Positions 46,734 through 57,611 of a stretch of DNA of 64,000 bases are shown in pieces. Location of the stretch: the NCBI GenBank assembly GCA_019454045.1, contig SKCR01001817.1, positions 1 through 64,000 of the forward strand. The letters run 5' to 3'. Positions within the stretch are counted from its first letter, which is position 1. Each line of letters opens with the position of its first letter. The stretch is from Zanthoxylum bungeanum. Taxonomy: Eukaryota; Streptophyta; Magnoliopsida; Sapindales; Rutaceae. Under the pieces are notes generated by a model that saw only the letters and a list, made by a program, of their open reading frames with translations, was not told the origin of the DNA and searched no databases. The position numbers were made by a program, and so were the translations under genes.

Positions 46734-48775
46734 TGTTGGACAATTATGACCCATAGCGTCACTATTTGTACAGATCATGGTGTTGTTGTACAAATTAACT
46801 ATGTGACAAAAGGAAATTGCTCTCTTATCATTTGTAATTAGATCACCAAGATGTATAAATGATATGAGGTCCATATGATTAGTTCCTGGATTGAGAATGA
46901 TATGAGACAGTTTCAGTCCACGAAGGATTAATCATTAAATATCCCTAGTCAGAGTATTATCGAGATTGGACATCGATAATGCGTAAAAGACTAGTATTAC
47001 ACTTGTGCGCGTTGTGAGGGCATAACATCATAGTTCTCATATATTTGGGTATATGATACTCATGCAAGTGTAATAGGAGGTTGTGTTTTACCGATGGTAC
47101 GGGAAACAGCTTCGCTCTGGATAGACCCCCTCGGAATTCCATTGGTAGTATGACTATGTGTCTATGGAAGTCCGAAATCAGGATAAGTTTATTTGGTCCT
47201 AACCTGAGACTTGCACCGCTAATACTTGCGACAATCAATGTACTTTGGTTTTGGTCGTCCAGGGCTTTAACAGGTTCTGTGTACGCCTCTTCTGGGTATA
47301 TTGAGAATCGTATTGTATTGGGTGTGATGTCGAGATGGAAGTATCACTCCAGTCATAGTGGAGATGATGGTCACGTAGGATACGTAATTCGTTCTCTTAT
47401 ATGCTCGAGCAATCGGGATATTATGACTAGGTCATGTTTATCTGATTATAGAGACTAGTTACCAGAGATCCGATATGTGCTTCGTACGGGGCAGACACAA
47501 TTCCAACCCCAGTACTAGCACGTGACATCCGATACTGGATCGAAATACGCAATACTACGTATACTACGCCTGATATAGATCACATATTCCTATAAGGATA
47601 TTTCTGGAGAATTGGGTAGGCATGGCACTTTTCTAGAAGCCAACCTTGTCTTGTAAATCGGTATAAACGTAGTACTAGGTACTTACGTGTTCGGATAGTC
47701 CGACGACCGTATTTACTGCCAACATATCCGGGGATCTCATGGGTCACTTCCTGAAGATTCACCGATGATGTATGACTCACACTTTATTAATCTGGGATTA
47801 ATTAGATGAGAGAGAAAATTAATCTAGGATTAATTACGAAGATATTTTATATAGGATTAAATATTAATTAAAGAGAGAGAACGATTAATTTGGAATTAAT
47901 CGATAAAATAATATATTGGATATATTATACGAAATTGGATTTTGACGCGGAATTGAAATTAGATTTTAATTCGGGCAAACGAGTTAATTTAGAATTAATT
48001 CGTTAGCGACGTGATTATTGATTTCGCTGGGCATAATCATTTAATTACGTCGCAACGGAAAATTCGTTAATTTGGAATTAGCGAACCCGAGCCCGGGAGT
48101 GTTTGCGAGCGTATTCGTATTTCGAATTCGAGTGCGACACGCAAGTCACATCAAGCGTCAAATCACATGTCACTTTGAGTGATGTGACAATTTGATTGAT
48201 TGATTGATGGTGGTTGTGGAAGGCATTAATTGTCTTTTGCCTTTTGACTTTTTTGAAATTGAAAAATGGTAAATGGTTAATTGATTTTGGAAATTAAAAA
48301 TAAAAAACTAATACATATTTTTATTCTCTCTCTTGGCTCACGGTTTAAGAAGCCAAAATGCTCTCTCTCTCTCACACGGTCTTGGACCATTTCCCTATCA
48401 AATTTTCTGGTTCTGCCGAGAGAATAAGGAAGATGGAGATGGTGATTTTTGTGGCAAAAATCACCAAGAGCTAGCACTCAAAAGAGGAAATACATTGGAG
48501 ATAGGGAATCGAACACATGAGCATGGAATCACCACTTGGAGCTTGGAGCTTTGAAGACATCCATGGCCGATTCTTGGATGAGCACAATAGGCCACTGCCG
48601 TGCAGTCCACATGCTGAGCAGCCCACTGCCGAGACCATCAATGGATGAGAGCTTGAATTGCTCTTCGTCGCATCTCAACCGATCGTTGTAAGTATGTTTC
48701 CGCCATATTTCTTCGTGTATTCACATGTGTTTCTTGCTTGATAATTGATCCTTGGCACCTTAGAGAATTCCAACA
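46734..48775 (+). repeat. 3' LTR of copia copy 3
   Basis: 2042 bp, TGTTGGACAA...TTCCAACA, preceded by the polypurine tract CCAAGTGGGAGAT. Very similar to 38638-40701. Confidence 0.93.
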
Positions 48776-48780
48776 GACCA

Positions 48781-48993
48781 CAAGAATAGTTCTGTCTCGA
48801 ATGGGTATTGGTGGTGCAACTTCCAAAGGTTCAGGTTCCATGTTGACTAAATCTTCTTGGCCTTCACTCATTTCCTTTCTCAACTGTCTGATGGTTCTTT
48901 CAATTTTTGGGTCGAGCGGTCGGAGTTCAAACCTTCTAGTTCGTCTAATGTAATGTTTGAGAACCTGAAACACAGGAAAACAAAAACAATAAG
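48781..48993 (-). pseudogene. gag: Athila gag N-terminal piece (minus copy)
   Basis: On the minus strand from about 48973 it reads 'MFQVLKHYIRRTRRFELR', matching the plus copy N-terminus at 19303. It is cut from the remainder of gag by the copia insertion. Confidence 0.8.
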
Positions 48994-49055
48994 TAAAAAG
49001 AAATTAGATACAAGTAACATATCTAACCCCAAAACTAATAGTGAAAGATAAATAA

Positions 49056-49074
49056 GTCCCCGGCAGCGGCGCCA
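49056..49074 (-). other. Primer-binding site (tRNA-Asp), minus Athila
   Basis: Minus-strand TGGCGCCGCTGCCGGGGAC, one mismatch from the plus copy. It lies seven bases from the LTR end. Confidence 0.88.
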
Positions 49075-50442
49075 AAAAACTTGACCGGTGCGTAATCACA
49101 CGCGTATAACGCAAACTCACGTATCGTTCAAGTAGTATAAAAAGTATCGATCCCACGAGGACTTAATACCTAATCTATTAATTTTATTAGGTCAAATGAT
49201 TACTAGTATCTAATAGGTTGATTGATTGATTTGAAATGGTGATGATTTTAAATTTAAAAATAAGTAAATAAAATTGCACGAAAGTAGGTTTAAGAAAATT
49301 CAATATTAGGAAACTATCTAGGGTTGTGAATCTTTCTAATATCATTTTAAAGATGAAGTGGTTATTTTATTTTTGTGTAATATATCGGTTTACTAACCTG
49401 GAACACGAAATTATGAGAAAGCCTCTGTCGATGGTCAGACACAAATACCCAGTATAACACAATTGAACCATATGTCTATGTCAACCAAATTACATGGAAT
49501 CATTAAGTTTAAGTTTCAATTGTGGCTACCCCCGCCCCCCTAGGTATATGTCTATCCTGTAAGGAAATCTATTAAAGGGTTATCTATCCTCAAGGAAGAT
49601 CGTTGGCTATTAAGTCTAAGGCTGAAACCTAAAATTTCTTTGTCAAGTTTATTTTAGGTTTACCAGATCAATCTTATTAGTGGCTAATTAACAAGACGCA
49701 TTAAGCTTAAGACTTAATAAGTAAACCTTTAAATTACCCAAACTATAAAATAACCCCTTATAAACCGGTGATATTAGAATTCATCACAACCCTAGATAAC
49801 TAACTTAGTTACGACACATAACTAAGGCTAGTAAAATAAAAGACATAAAGTAAAAATGCTGAAAAGTAATTGCGGTAAAGTAAAAGCTGAATAGTAAATT
49901 ACAATAAAATAAAATACTAAGGTAAAAGGATCAACTTTTACTACTACTAATTTAGATATCTCCCTTAATATAATATATTAACTTGTGATTATTTTACCAA
50001 CTAGCCATATAGGCTGTAACCTGATTAAGTCAAATTAAGTCCAACCAGCCATAAAGGCGGTAAGAAAATTTAATTACCAACCGACCAATCTGGCGGTATC
50101 CTTGCTTAGTCAGGTTTAAACCAGTTTAAAATGAATTACCAACCGACCAATATAGCGGTATCCTCTTTAAGTCAAATTTTAAATAGTGAATATATTATAT
50201 TTAAGGGAGATTAATCTAAATAGCAGTAATAAAAGTTTTACCTTTCACCATAGCAGAGGGAAGTTACCTCCTCATGTTAAATAGTAAAAACTGAAAAAGT
50301 AAAGAAAGTAAATTAATATTATTACAGAACATAATTAAAATTAATTACAAAACTAAAATTAAAATAAACTAGATAGAAAACTCTCTATTTACATCAGAGA
50401 ATTCAGAGAGGAATGTATATCTGAAACTGAAATTTCGAGCTC

Positions 50443-50450
50443 TATTTATA
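50443..50450 (-). promoter_or_regulatory. TATA box of minus Athila 5' LTR
   Basis: Minus-strand GACGCCTATAAATAGAGC. The ACGT-rich cluster lies immediately upstream on the minus strand. Confidence 0.65.
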
Positions 50451-50519
50451 GGCGTCAATAAGCCCCGCGCGTCGCGACGCGCTGACATGTCAATGCGTGA
50501 TTGGTCCATTTCAGATTTT

Positions 50520-50930
50520 TATCTGCCACGTGGCAATTCGGATAAATGAGTCAATAATTGAGTTGATGTGGCGACATGTGGCGAAAGTGATTGTCGGCAT
50601 CGTAGGATTGCGACATATGGCACTACGTGATTGATATGGCTGATGATGATGTGGCGATGATGTGGCACGTTAACTCGGTCTTATACTAACGTGGATGATG
50701 ACGTGGTTGACACGCGAGATGACACGTGTCGACACGTGGCGATGGCGATTGTCGGCATCATAGGATGATGACACGTGTCACGGCGCATGTTAGCAGATTA
50801 GCTGTGAAGTTGACACGTGGCACGGTAGCAAAGTTCGGCATACATTAGCAAAGTCAAACTCCTCAGATTCTAACCTGTGTCCCCGGTGCATGTTAGACGT
50901 CGCGACGCAGCCTGCGCGTCGTGACGCGCA
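50520..50930 (-). promoter_or_regulatory. G-box/ACGT cluster in U3 of minus Athila LTR
   Basis: Five CACGTG cores occur at 50527, 50723, 50733, 50772 and 50814, several in the extended ABRE-like form GACACGTGGC, plus TGACGTGG-type sites. The truncated 3' LTR has four CACGTG cores (32755, 32794, 32898, 32908). bZIP and bHLH factors bind such sites. The position, within about 500 bp upstream of the TATA box, fits an enhancer. The plus element LTR lacks this cluster. Confidence 0.65.
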
Positions 50931-51117
50931 AATTTACAATTTTGCTCATTTGCTTCATTTTTCACTGTTTTAGCCCCAAATCACCTCCAGAATGTCCTGA
51001 AACTTTATTTATCTACAAAATAACACAAAACACATCAAAATATTCACAAAACTCAAGAAACTATACAAAATATTTGGTCAAATGAGTGGAAAATAGTGAT
51101 ACATTTACCACTCATCA

Positions 51118-53367
51118 ATACCGACGCTTGATTCCATCTATTGGAATCCTCACAACTGCATTCTAAATGTGGTAAACACCAAATACTCAACACTTACATT
51201 AATATCACAAATCGACCATGCATCTCAATATACAATTTATACAAAGTACATACTCATAGCATACTACGATACTACTCATAAAATAGAACTGAATATCACT
51301 GAACTTCCATATCAAAGAAAATATCTCAAGAAAGCCAATCATTTTGAAAATTCATTTCTTGTCTGAAAATAAATCTCTTCCTGTGAAACTTTTCTGAAAA
51401 TCATTTTCTGTCTGTAAAACTCTGAGATTCTCTTAAAACCATTTCTCTTGAAACTCTTTCGTAAAACTATCTTTTTTGAAAATCATGTTTGAAGATATTT
51501 TCACTGAAAATCTTATTTTTTTGATAATCTGCCTCTGGAAATCTAGTTCTGAAAAGCTATATCTGAATGTTTTCTGAAAAACCTGACGCATGGGGGCGTT
51601 ACGTATCGTCGTCCCCCCATACACCTAACTAGATCTAGGAGTGCAAATCCATGACATTGGGGCATTACGTATCACCGTCCCCCAAAACATGCCACTAGCT
51701 GCCCCTCAAACTAGGGTCTAGGAGCGTTACGTATCGCTGTCCCCCTAGCCCTGAAATATGATGGTCTTGGGGCGTTACGTATCGTCGTCCCCCAAGCCAT
51801 AAATCTAGAGCCAGGGGTGCAGATCTATGCTACCCTCCAGACTCTGAAGCTAGGATCTAGGGGCATCTGACATCCCTAGTCTTGAAATACGTATGCATAA
51901 GATATCCGAATCCGTCAATTCTATATCTGAGTCAAGTTAGATACTGAGGTGGGTTTTTCCCTATGCCTCGAAAACCATAAAATCATGCTTCAAAAGTCAC
52001 AAATTTTTGAAACATTATTCAAATCATTTTTATTTACAAAACAACTGCAGATAAATTTGGCCAACGCCTTATGCGCTGAAAACTAAGTCTTGAATCAAAT
52101 CAATTAAGTAAAATCAACTTGAAAAGAAAGGTCCACTCACTGTAACTAGCAACCAAGGGCGTTACATATCGTCGTTCCTCTGATCCTGGGTCTTTATCTG
52201 TCAATGTGCACTGTGTCTCCCTCTGGGTATGCAAAATGCATATGCATCATCATAACAACCATATGATCATGTCAGTCATGCAATGACATTATCCATATAC
52301 ACAACAACAAAGTCAACTACACTCCATTACGAGCTGGTGACGTCTCACTTATCCAATACATACAAAATAGACCCATACTTCATTTCAACAAACGTATCCA
52401 TAAAGAAAATGCCCGCACGTGTCATTAAACGTATCAACACATTTCATACACTGGTTCCACACTCAGACCAAAACTAAACCGAAGTCTGGAAACTCTGTTA
52501 AAACTCTTTACAAAAGTTTTACATCTCGCGTACTGAAAACCCATTCTACTCGGAGATATGCTTAACTATGAAAATGTAATGATAACTTGTGCTAAACTTT
52601 TCATGCTAATACTAGCTTGCTATCTAGAAACCCACACACTATGCATACTTTTAGAAAATCTGTTTCTATATATGCTCTCTTACGAATCTTATTGACAATA
52701 CCTCTGAAAGCTCTTATTTCAAACTTTCTAAGACTCCATAACTACTGCTATATATTTCTATGAGTCTGAAATCAACACTCATATCTATATACATATAAGT
52801 ATACAATCTACCATCATACCTTGTCTACCTAAGGCAAGATCATAGTGAGGTACTTACCTGGGGTCCATGCTATTCTTTCTCTCTCGTTCTCTATCTGTAA
52901 CACAAAATACGAACGGTTAAGGTCGTTAATCATGGAAACTTACTTAGAACATAAACTCCCCAACATTTCGGGAAAAACCAAATTAAATCTGTTTTTAGGG
53001 ATCTTAGTTTCATTACATAAAATACATCATTTTACAATGTTTTATATCCATCCAGTAGCTCAAATATGCAAAATACGAGTTTTTAAAAAATCCTCTGAAA
53101 GGTTTTCGAAAACGTAGCGAAAGGATCATAAGCCCTCCAAACCTTTCTGGAAGTACTCAAATACTAGTGTATTATCATAATTAACCAATATCATTAATTA
53201 TGTTCACCAAAGCACAAATGCGTGTGAAACCAGATTTCACCGAAAACTCGCTTTACTTATCGGATTGGTCGAATTAGTTTCAATTTATCTCAGATTCTAC
53301 CAAATACACATATTCAATATACTAATGCTCAGACAACTCAATTTATATCATTATATGATTCTACGAA
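51118..53367 (-). repeat. Chromovirus-like LTR-related sequence, host of the minus Athila insertion
   Basis: AT-rich, no gene recognised. Between about 51400 and 52150 it resembles 53780-54530 of the neighbouring LTR: TCTGAAAA-rich runs, then several units of GGGGCGTTACGTATCG...GTCCCC (51592, 51658, 51722, 51775, weaker at 52157), then a 'GGTTTTTCCCT' stretch. Ends are not clear. It is probably another, diverged member of that LTR family. Confidence 0.5.
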
Positions 53368-55634
53368 TGTAACATCCCCGATCTGGGAGATGCTACCGGC
53401 AGAGGATATACTGTTCTAACCCCATAAGCCTCTGACTCTCCAACTATGATTAATTATTAATACTCTTCTAATCTTATCTTATATATATGGGACCGTGGCT
53501 CAAACTTAAATAACATACAAACTCAACTACCATATCTATAACTGTATACATATTAATACTTGCTTTTTACAATGACTGATTCAAATGAAGACTAATACAA
53601 AACTTTTACTTAACATTGATCGAACGCTCTCTGACTCTGAATTGGACTGTGGACTCCATCCCTAGTGACTGCATCGGTATCTGTCCTCCGAGCTCATCCT
53701 CCGAGAAACCTACAGGATACAAAAACTGGAGTGGGGATTAGATCGCTATACGATCTAAGTGAGTGGACGAAAACTGAAAACTGATGTAAAAACTTTTAGT
53801 TTCTAAACCATAGTTCCAAAAATATCTTTCTATGAAAACTTTGTTTCTGAAAACTCCGTCTTTCTGAAAACTATTTTTGAAACTCTGGTTTCTAAAAACT
53901 ATTTCTGAAATCTTATTTCTGAAAAACTATTTACTGAAATCCTATTCTCTGTGAACTACTCTATGTCTGAAAACCTTGACGTATGAGGACGTTACGTATC
54001 ACTGTCCCCTCATACGCCTAACTGTAGTCAGTAGTGTAAATCCATGACATTGGGGCGTTACGTATCGCCGTCCCCCAAAGCATGCCACTACTGTCTCTAA
54101 CAATGGTGGTCTAGAGGCGTTACGTATCGCCGTCCCCTAAGCCATAAACTAGAACCAGAGGTGCAGATCTATGCTACCACCCAAGCTTTGAATAGGATTT
54201 CGGGGCATCTGTCATCCCTAGTCCTAAATTAGGATCTGGGGGCGTTACGTATCGCCGTCCCCCAGTCCTCTACATGTGCACATGTCTCTGTCCGTCAATT
54301 CCAACTATGTCAAGTTACACACAGGGGGTGAGTTTTTCCCTCATGCCCCAGAAAATATAAAAATCATACTGGAAATATCTCTTTTCTAAAATATTTTCAA
54401 ATCATGCTAAATCATAAATGATAAATAACAAACTTGGCTAACGCCCTATTTGTAGAAAAAGTAAGTGTGATGTTAAAATACGAAAGGAAAAACACGTAAA
54501 AGAGAAAGTGTCCAATCACTATGCTTGGAAAGTGGCTGGAACTATACTGCTTCGTCGAAGGAGATCACAATTCCTACAATGGTCTAAAGATGATAGCTTG
54601 ATCAGACTAAAAGTTACGAGATGAATTCTAGATTTATGCTAAACCACTAATTTTAAGTATGTAAAGTCGTAATTCAGTATATCATATTTTACTAGAATGT
54701 AATGTGAGCATACGAGCTGATTCGAGATCTTAAGGGTGGTCTCTAATACGCTGGGGTGGAATTGGAATGGTTTAAAATCAATTTGGCGGAATTGTTATCT
54801 TCGGGTCGCGACGCAAGGGTCTTGCGCGTTGCGACGCGCTTACATCTAGAAGCTTCCCATAATTTCGGCACATGTCGCGACGCAAGGGTCTTCCTGCGTC
54901 GCGACGCAGACATGCTTCCCAGGTTTCTACATTTTCTTTTCCTCATACGATTCTTACCAAATTTCATCCCCAATGCATATGTAATCAATCTAATACACCA
55001 TCCACTACTTTATTTCAATTCTACACATTTTGAACTGCCAATTTATCATCATTAACTACTCATTTATTCATAAATCCAATATTCTCAAATCAAACTTTAA
55101 ACCTTTCCAACTCAAACACTTACTCCATAGCTCATTTCTTTACTAACTAACCATTAATATGCAACACATAATATGCCACTAAAACTACCATAACATCAAT
55201 TTTCCAAAATCTCATAACTTGAAATTTGGATTTAGTTTCATTACTTCATTTTTGTTGGATTCTCAACTCTTCCATGGTTGCTTCCATCATCCTTATTCTT
55301 TTATGCATTGCCTTTGTTCTTATTCCTTCTCTTTCTTCTTCTTCTTCTTTTTTTCTTTTCTTTTCTTCTCATTCTCTCTTTTTCTAATCTCAGATTTCCG
55401 ACGATATAAAATTCATAAAAATCAGAGTTCATATGAAAAAGTTACGCCCCAAATATCATGGGTTGTCCAAAGGAGACTCCGTACAGTCTCACCCCGGGAC
55501 TTCGAGGAATTCTCCAATTGTCCATAAGTTCATACTATGAATTTTTGAGTCTCAATATAATATATTTTATATGCATTCGTCCCTTTCGTAGTGGTACAGT
55601 TGTATATAGTAGTTAAAAACTACCGGTCGTTACA
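53368..55634 (-). repeat. LTR of a Ty3 chromovirus-like (Tekay/Del type) element
   Basis: 2267 bp. On the minus strand it begins TGTAACGACCGG at 55634 and ends GGGGATGTTACA at 53368. It is preceded (55635-55670) by a polypurine tract AAGGAGAGGAGAATT and the sequence GATTCGAGGACGAATCC, the typical end of the internal region of chromoviruses. It is therefore a 3' LTR. It contains four GGGGCGTTACGTATCG units (53985, 54054, 54114, 54238) and paired GCGTCGCGACGC palindromes (54805-54908). Confidence 0.72.
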
Positions 55635-57164
55635 AATTCTCCTCTCCTTAAATAGGATTCGTCCTCGAATCCTTTCTAAACTTAGGATCTCACCACAGAC
55701 CACCGGGTTCACGGCCTCTCTCTAGACCATCAGTCTTAATTGGCTTTATACTCGAAAATATATTTTTCCACCTAGTAGAACTTTTACTTTTCTGTAATCT
55801 AATTCACGCTCACTTCAGTCTTTTTTGATGCACTAAATAAGCCTCATTCCTAGATATTTCAATATACTATACTTACTCTAGCTCATTACAGCATGAGCTA
55901 TCAGTTCTAAATGACACTAGATTTGTGGTTTACGTCCATTCTTTCTATTTCTTGACTGTTTTAGACTCCTTGTATCCATCTGCAAGGAGAGAGATTCTAA
56001 GAGATTTCTTACTAAGAACTCATTGCTTTGTCAACTTATTCAGTGTAACTATTGGGCTAGGCTTGACCAATTTTACTTACGGTTCTTTTATCTCTATAGA
56101 TACTTGCACTTTTGTAATTGGGTTCCTTTATCTTGGCCTGACTTTTGAAATGATTTATATACATATGTGTATATATATACACTAGGTTGCTTACCGGTTC
56201 TTCATTATAATTTTCTTGCCTCTACTTATCTGAATTACTTAAGATCCTAAGGTGCAAGGTCAGATTCTTTATATGCCTTTTATCCTTTATAGTTGTTCAT
56301 CCGACGGGTTTATATTAAGTAGATTGGGTTCTAATAACTTTGCTGGGAGCTGAAATGTATATTTACTTTTGCTTAATCAACGCTTCTTGCTATAAATGGG
56401 GACCCTGGTGACTCGGTTATGACTATAGTTCATGTTCTTTCCACATCTTATGTTCATTGTTGCTACAAATCTAGTTATGGTGTTCTATACTGATTTGCCT
56501 TCCATGTTCTAATACTGTTTAAAGGTCATCTATTGAATGCACGCGAACATCACATGGCTTAAAGATTCACTCCATATGCTAATAGTAACTCTACAGTAAC
56601 TTATCTCCTCGGTTCCGTACTATTATGCACATCTACCAAACCACCCATACCCGTGGCTTAGGCCATCCCAAACCCGTTGTGGTTTGGTCAACTAAGTCTG
56701 GGGTTGGGTACATAATGTGTTTTACTTTTGTCTTTTCTTATTAGGTATTATATCCTACCATCGTTACACTTTAACAGCTTCAATCTCCACATTTCTCTTT
56801 GGATTCTTATCATCTCCTGTTTTATTCTACTCTATCCTGAAAACTTTCCTGGTTTATGTCTTTGTCGTCTTTTTTGAGAAATATCCTCTTTCTTTACATA
56901 CTCACCATTTCATCATACCTTGGTTCCTCAGAATCTCAGCCGTGACTTGTCTACTACTTTATTTCTGTAGTACTCAGTCTTATCAACTTTTTCCTTAACT
57001 CCTTTACTCAGAACTATCTCTTACTTTATTTCATTATTAAACTGCAGGTCTTATGCTATACTGAGAACTCCCATGGTCTATGCCTCTAGTTCCTTATCCG
57101 AAGGATATCATTTCCTTTCCTTTCTCTATCCATTACTGTGTCTAACACTGGTTCCTTTTGTAAG
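55635..57164 (-). other. Internal remnant of the chromovirus-like element, no gene recognised
   Basis: Starts (minus strand, reading left) with the polypurine tract and the GAGGACGAATCC motif. Beyond that, about 1.5 kb of AT-rich DNA shows no integrase, chromodomain or other pol motif in any frame I checked. A 93-codon hydrophobic ORF at 56717-56998 (+) looks fortuitous. Its right end is the copia LTR fragment. Confidence 0.45.
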
Positions 57165-57611
57165 TGTTCCTAGAACATGCCAAGATCATCTAAGAGTGAT
57201 TCGTGTGTGAATCACCTTGATTGGTTGTAGGCTTTCAAAAATCCTTTGGATGTTGTAGCTCGGAGCTTGAAATCTAGTTCCAAACTCTCAGATGAGTTTC
57301 CCTATCATCTTCAAATGACTCCTTATGTTCTAGCAAGAACAAAGTTGGAAAGAAAATTTTCTCCTGCAAGGAGTGTAAGTTTCGGCCATGGGAGAGCAAA
57401 AGGAGAGAGATGAGTTTTGTGTTTTTTTTCCAAAAATAAATTACCAAAATTCTTTTTCCAAAAAGTGTATATGCTTTTCAAAAAAGAAAAAGCCAAAATG
57501 TGTTGTACAAGTTAGCTTTAAAAGCTTCCAACCACTTCCATCACTCAAGTGACTTGTTGATGTAAGTTGGTGGGTCTCACACGTAAATTCAAAATTTAAG
57601 TTGGGTTGCTC
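57165..57611 (-). repeat. Copia LTR fragment (minus)
   Basis: Starts with TGTTCCTAGAACATGCC, nearly the same as 61024 onward, i.e. the downstream end of a minus-strand copia LTR (on the minus strand GGCATGTTCTAGGAACA). After about 450 bp it switches abruptly to plus-strand copia pol sequence, forming another inverted junction between copies of the family. Confidence 0.65.

Larger units (their letters stand above)
38638..48775 (+). mobile_element. Ty1/copia element copy 3, complete, nested in Athila gag
   Basis: A 10.1-kb element with both LTRs (38638-40701 and 46734-48775) and a perfect 5-bp target duplication GACCA (38633-38637 and 48776-48780). It is inserted in the gag of the minus Athila; comparison with 19470-19530 of the plus element shows the empty site. 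A Met-type primer-binding site follows the 5' LTR, and the polypurine tract CAAGTGGGAGATT precedes the 3' LTR. The internal region matches copy 2 but lacks about 340 bp of leader (between 'TGTGTTTA' at about 42258 and the next block) and carries an inserted gypsy LTR fragment (44419-45767) that replaced about 800 bp of pol. Confidence 0.95.
32117..51117 (-). mobile_element. Athila-like element (minus) with intact LOG cargo, nested
   Basis: Minus-strand element of the same lineage as 17145-26977. Read on the minus strand: 5' LTR 51117-49082, tRNA-Asp primer-binding site, gag (split by a complete copia element), protease, integrase C-terminus, cargo ORF 1, LOG, 3' non-coding region, polypurine tract, and a truncated 3' LTR (33279-32117) that ends at the Gypsy-B 3' LTR. 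Right flank ATACC (51118-51122) would be one copy of the target duplication; the left copy is lost. The internal region matches the plus element, but the U3 part of the LTR is quite different. Confidence 0.9.
49082..51117 (-). repeat. 5' LTR of minus Athila-like element
   Basis: 2036 bp. On the minus strand it runs from TGATGAGTGG (51117) to CACCGGTCA (49082). R/U5 resembles the plus element, but the U3 (about 50450-51117) shares only the outermost stretch of about 150 bp with it. The remainder is G/C-richer and full of ACGT motifs. Confidence 0.9.

Noticed and set aside
54743..55055. Overlapping ORFs at the GCGTCGCGACGC repeats
   Set aside because: They are driven by the palindromic repeats in the LTR and no family is recognised.
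56717..56998. 93-codon hydrophobic ORF, membrane-protein-like
   Set aside because: T/C-rich composition alone gives Phe/Leu/Ser; there is no homologue I recognise and it lies in remnant element DNA.
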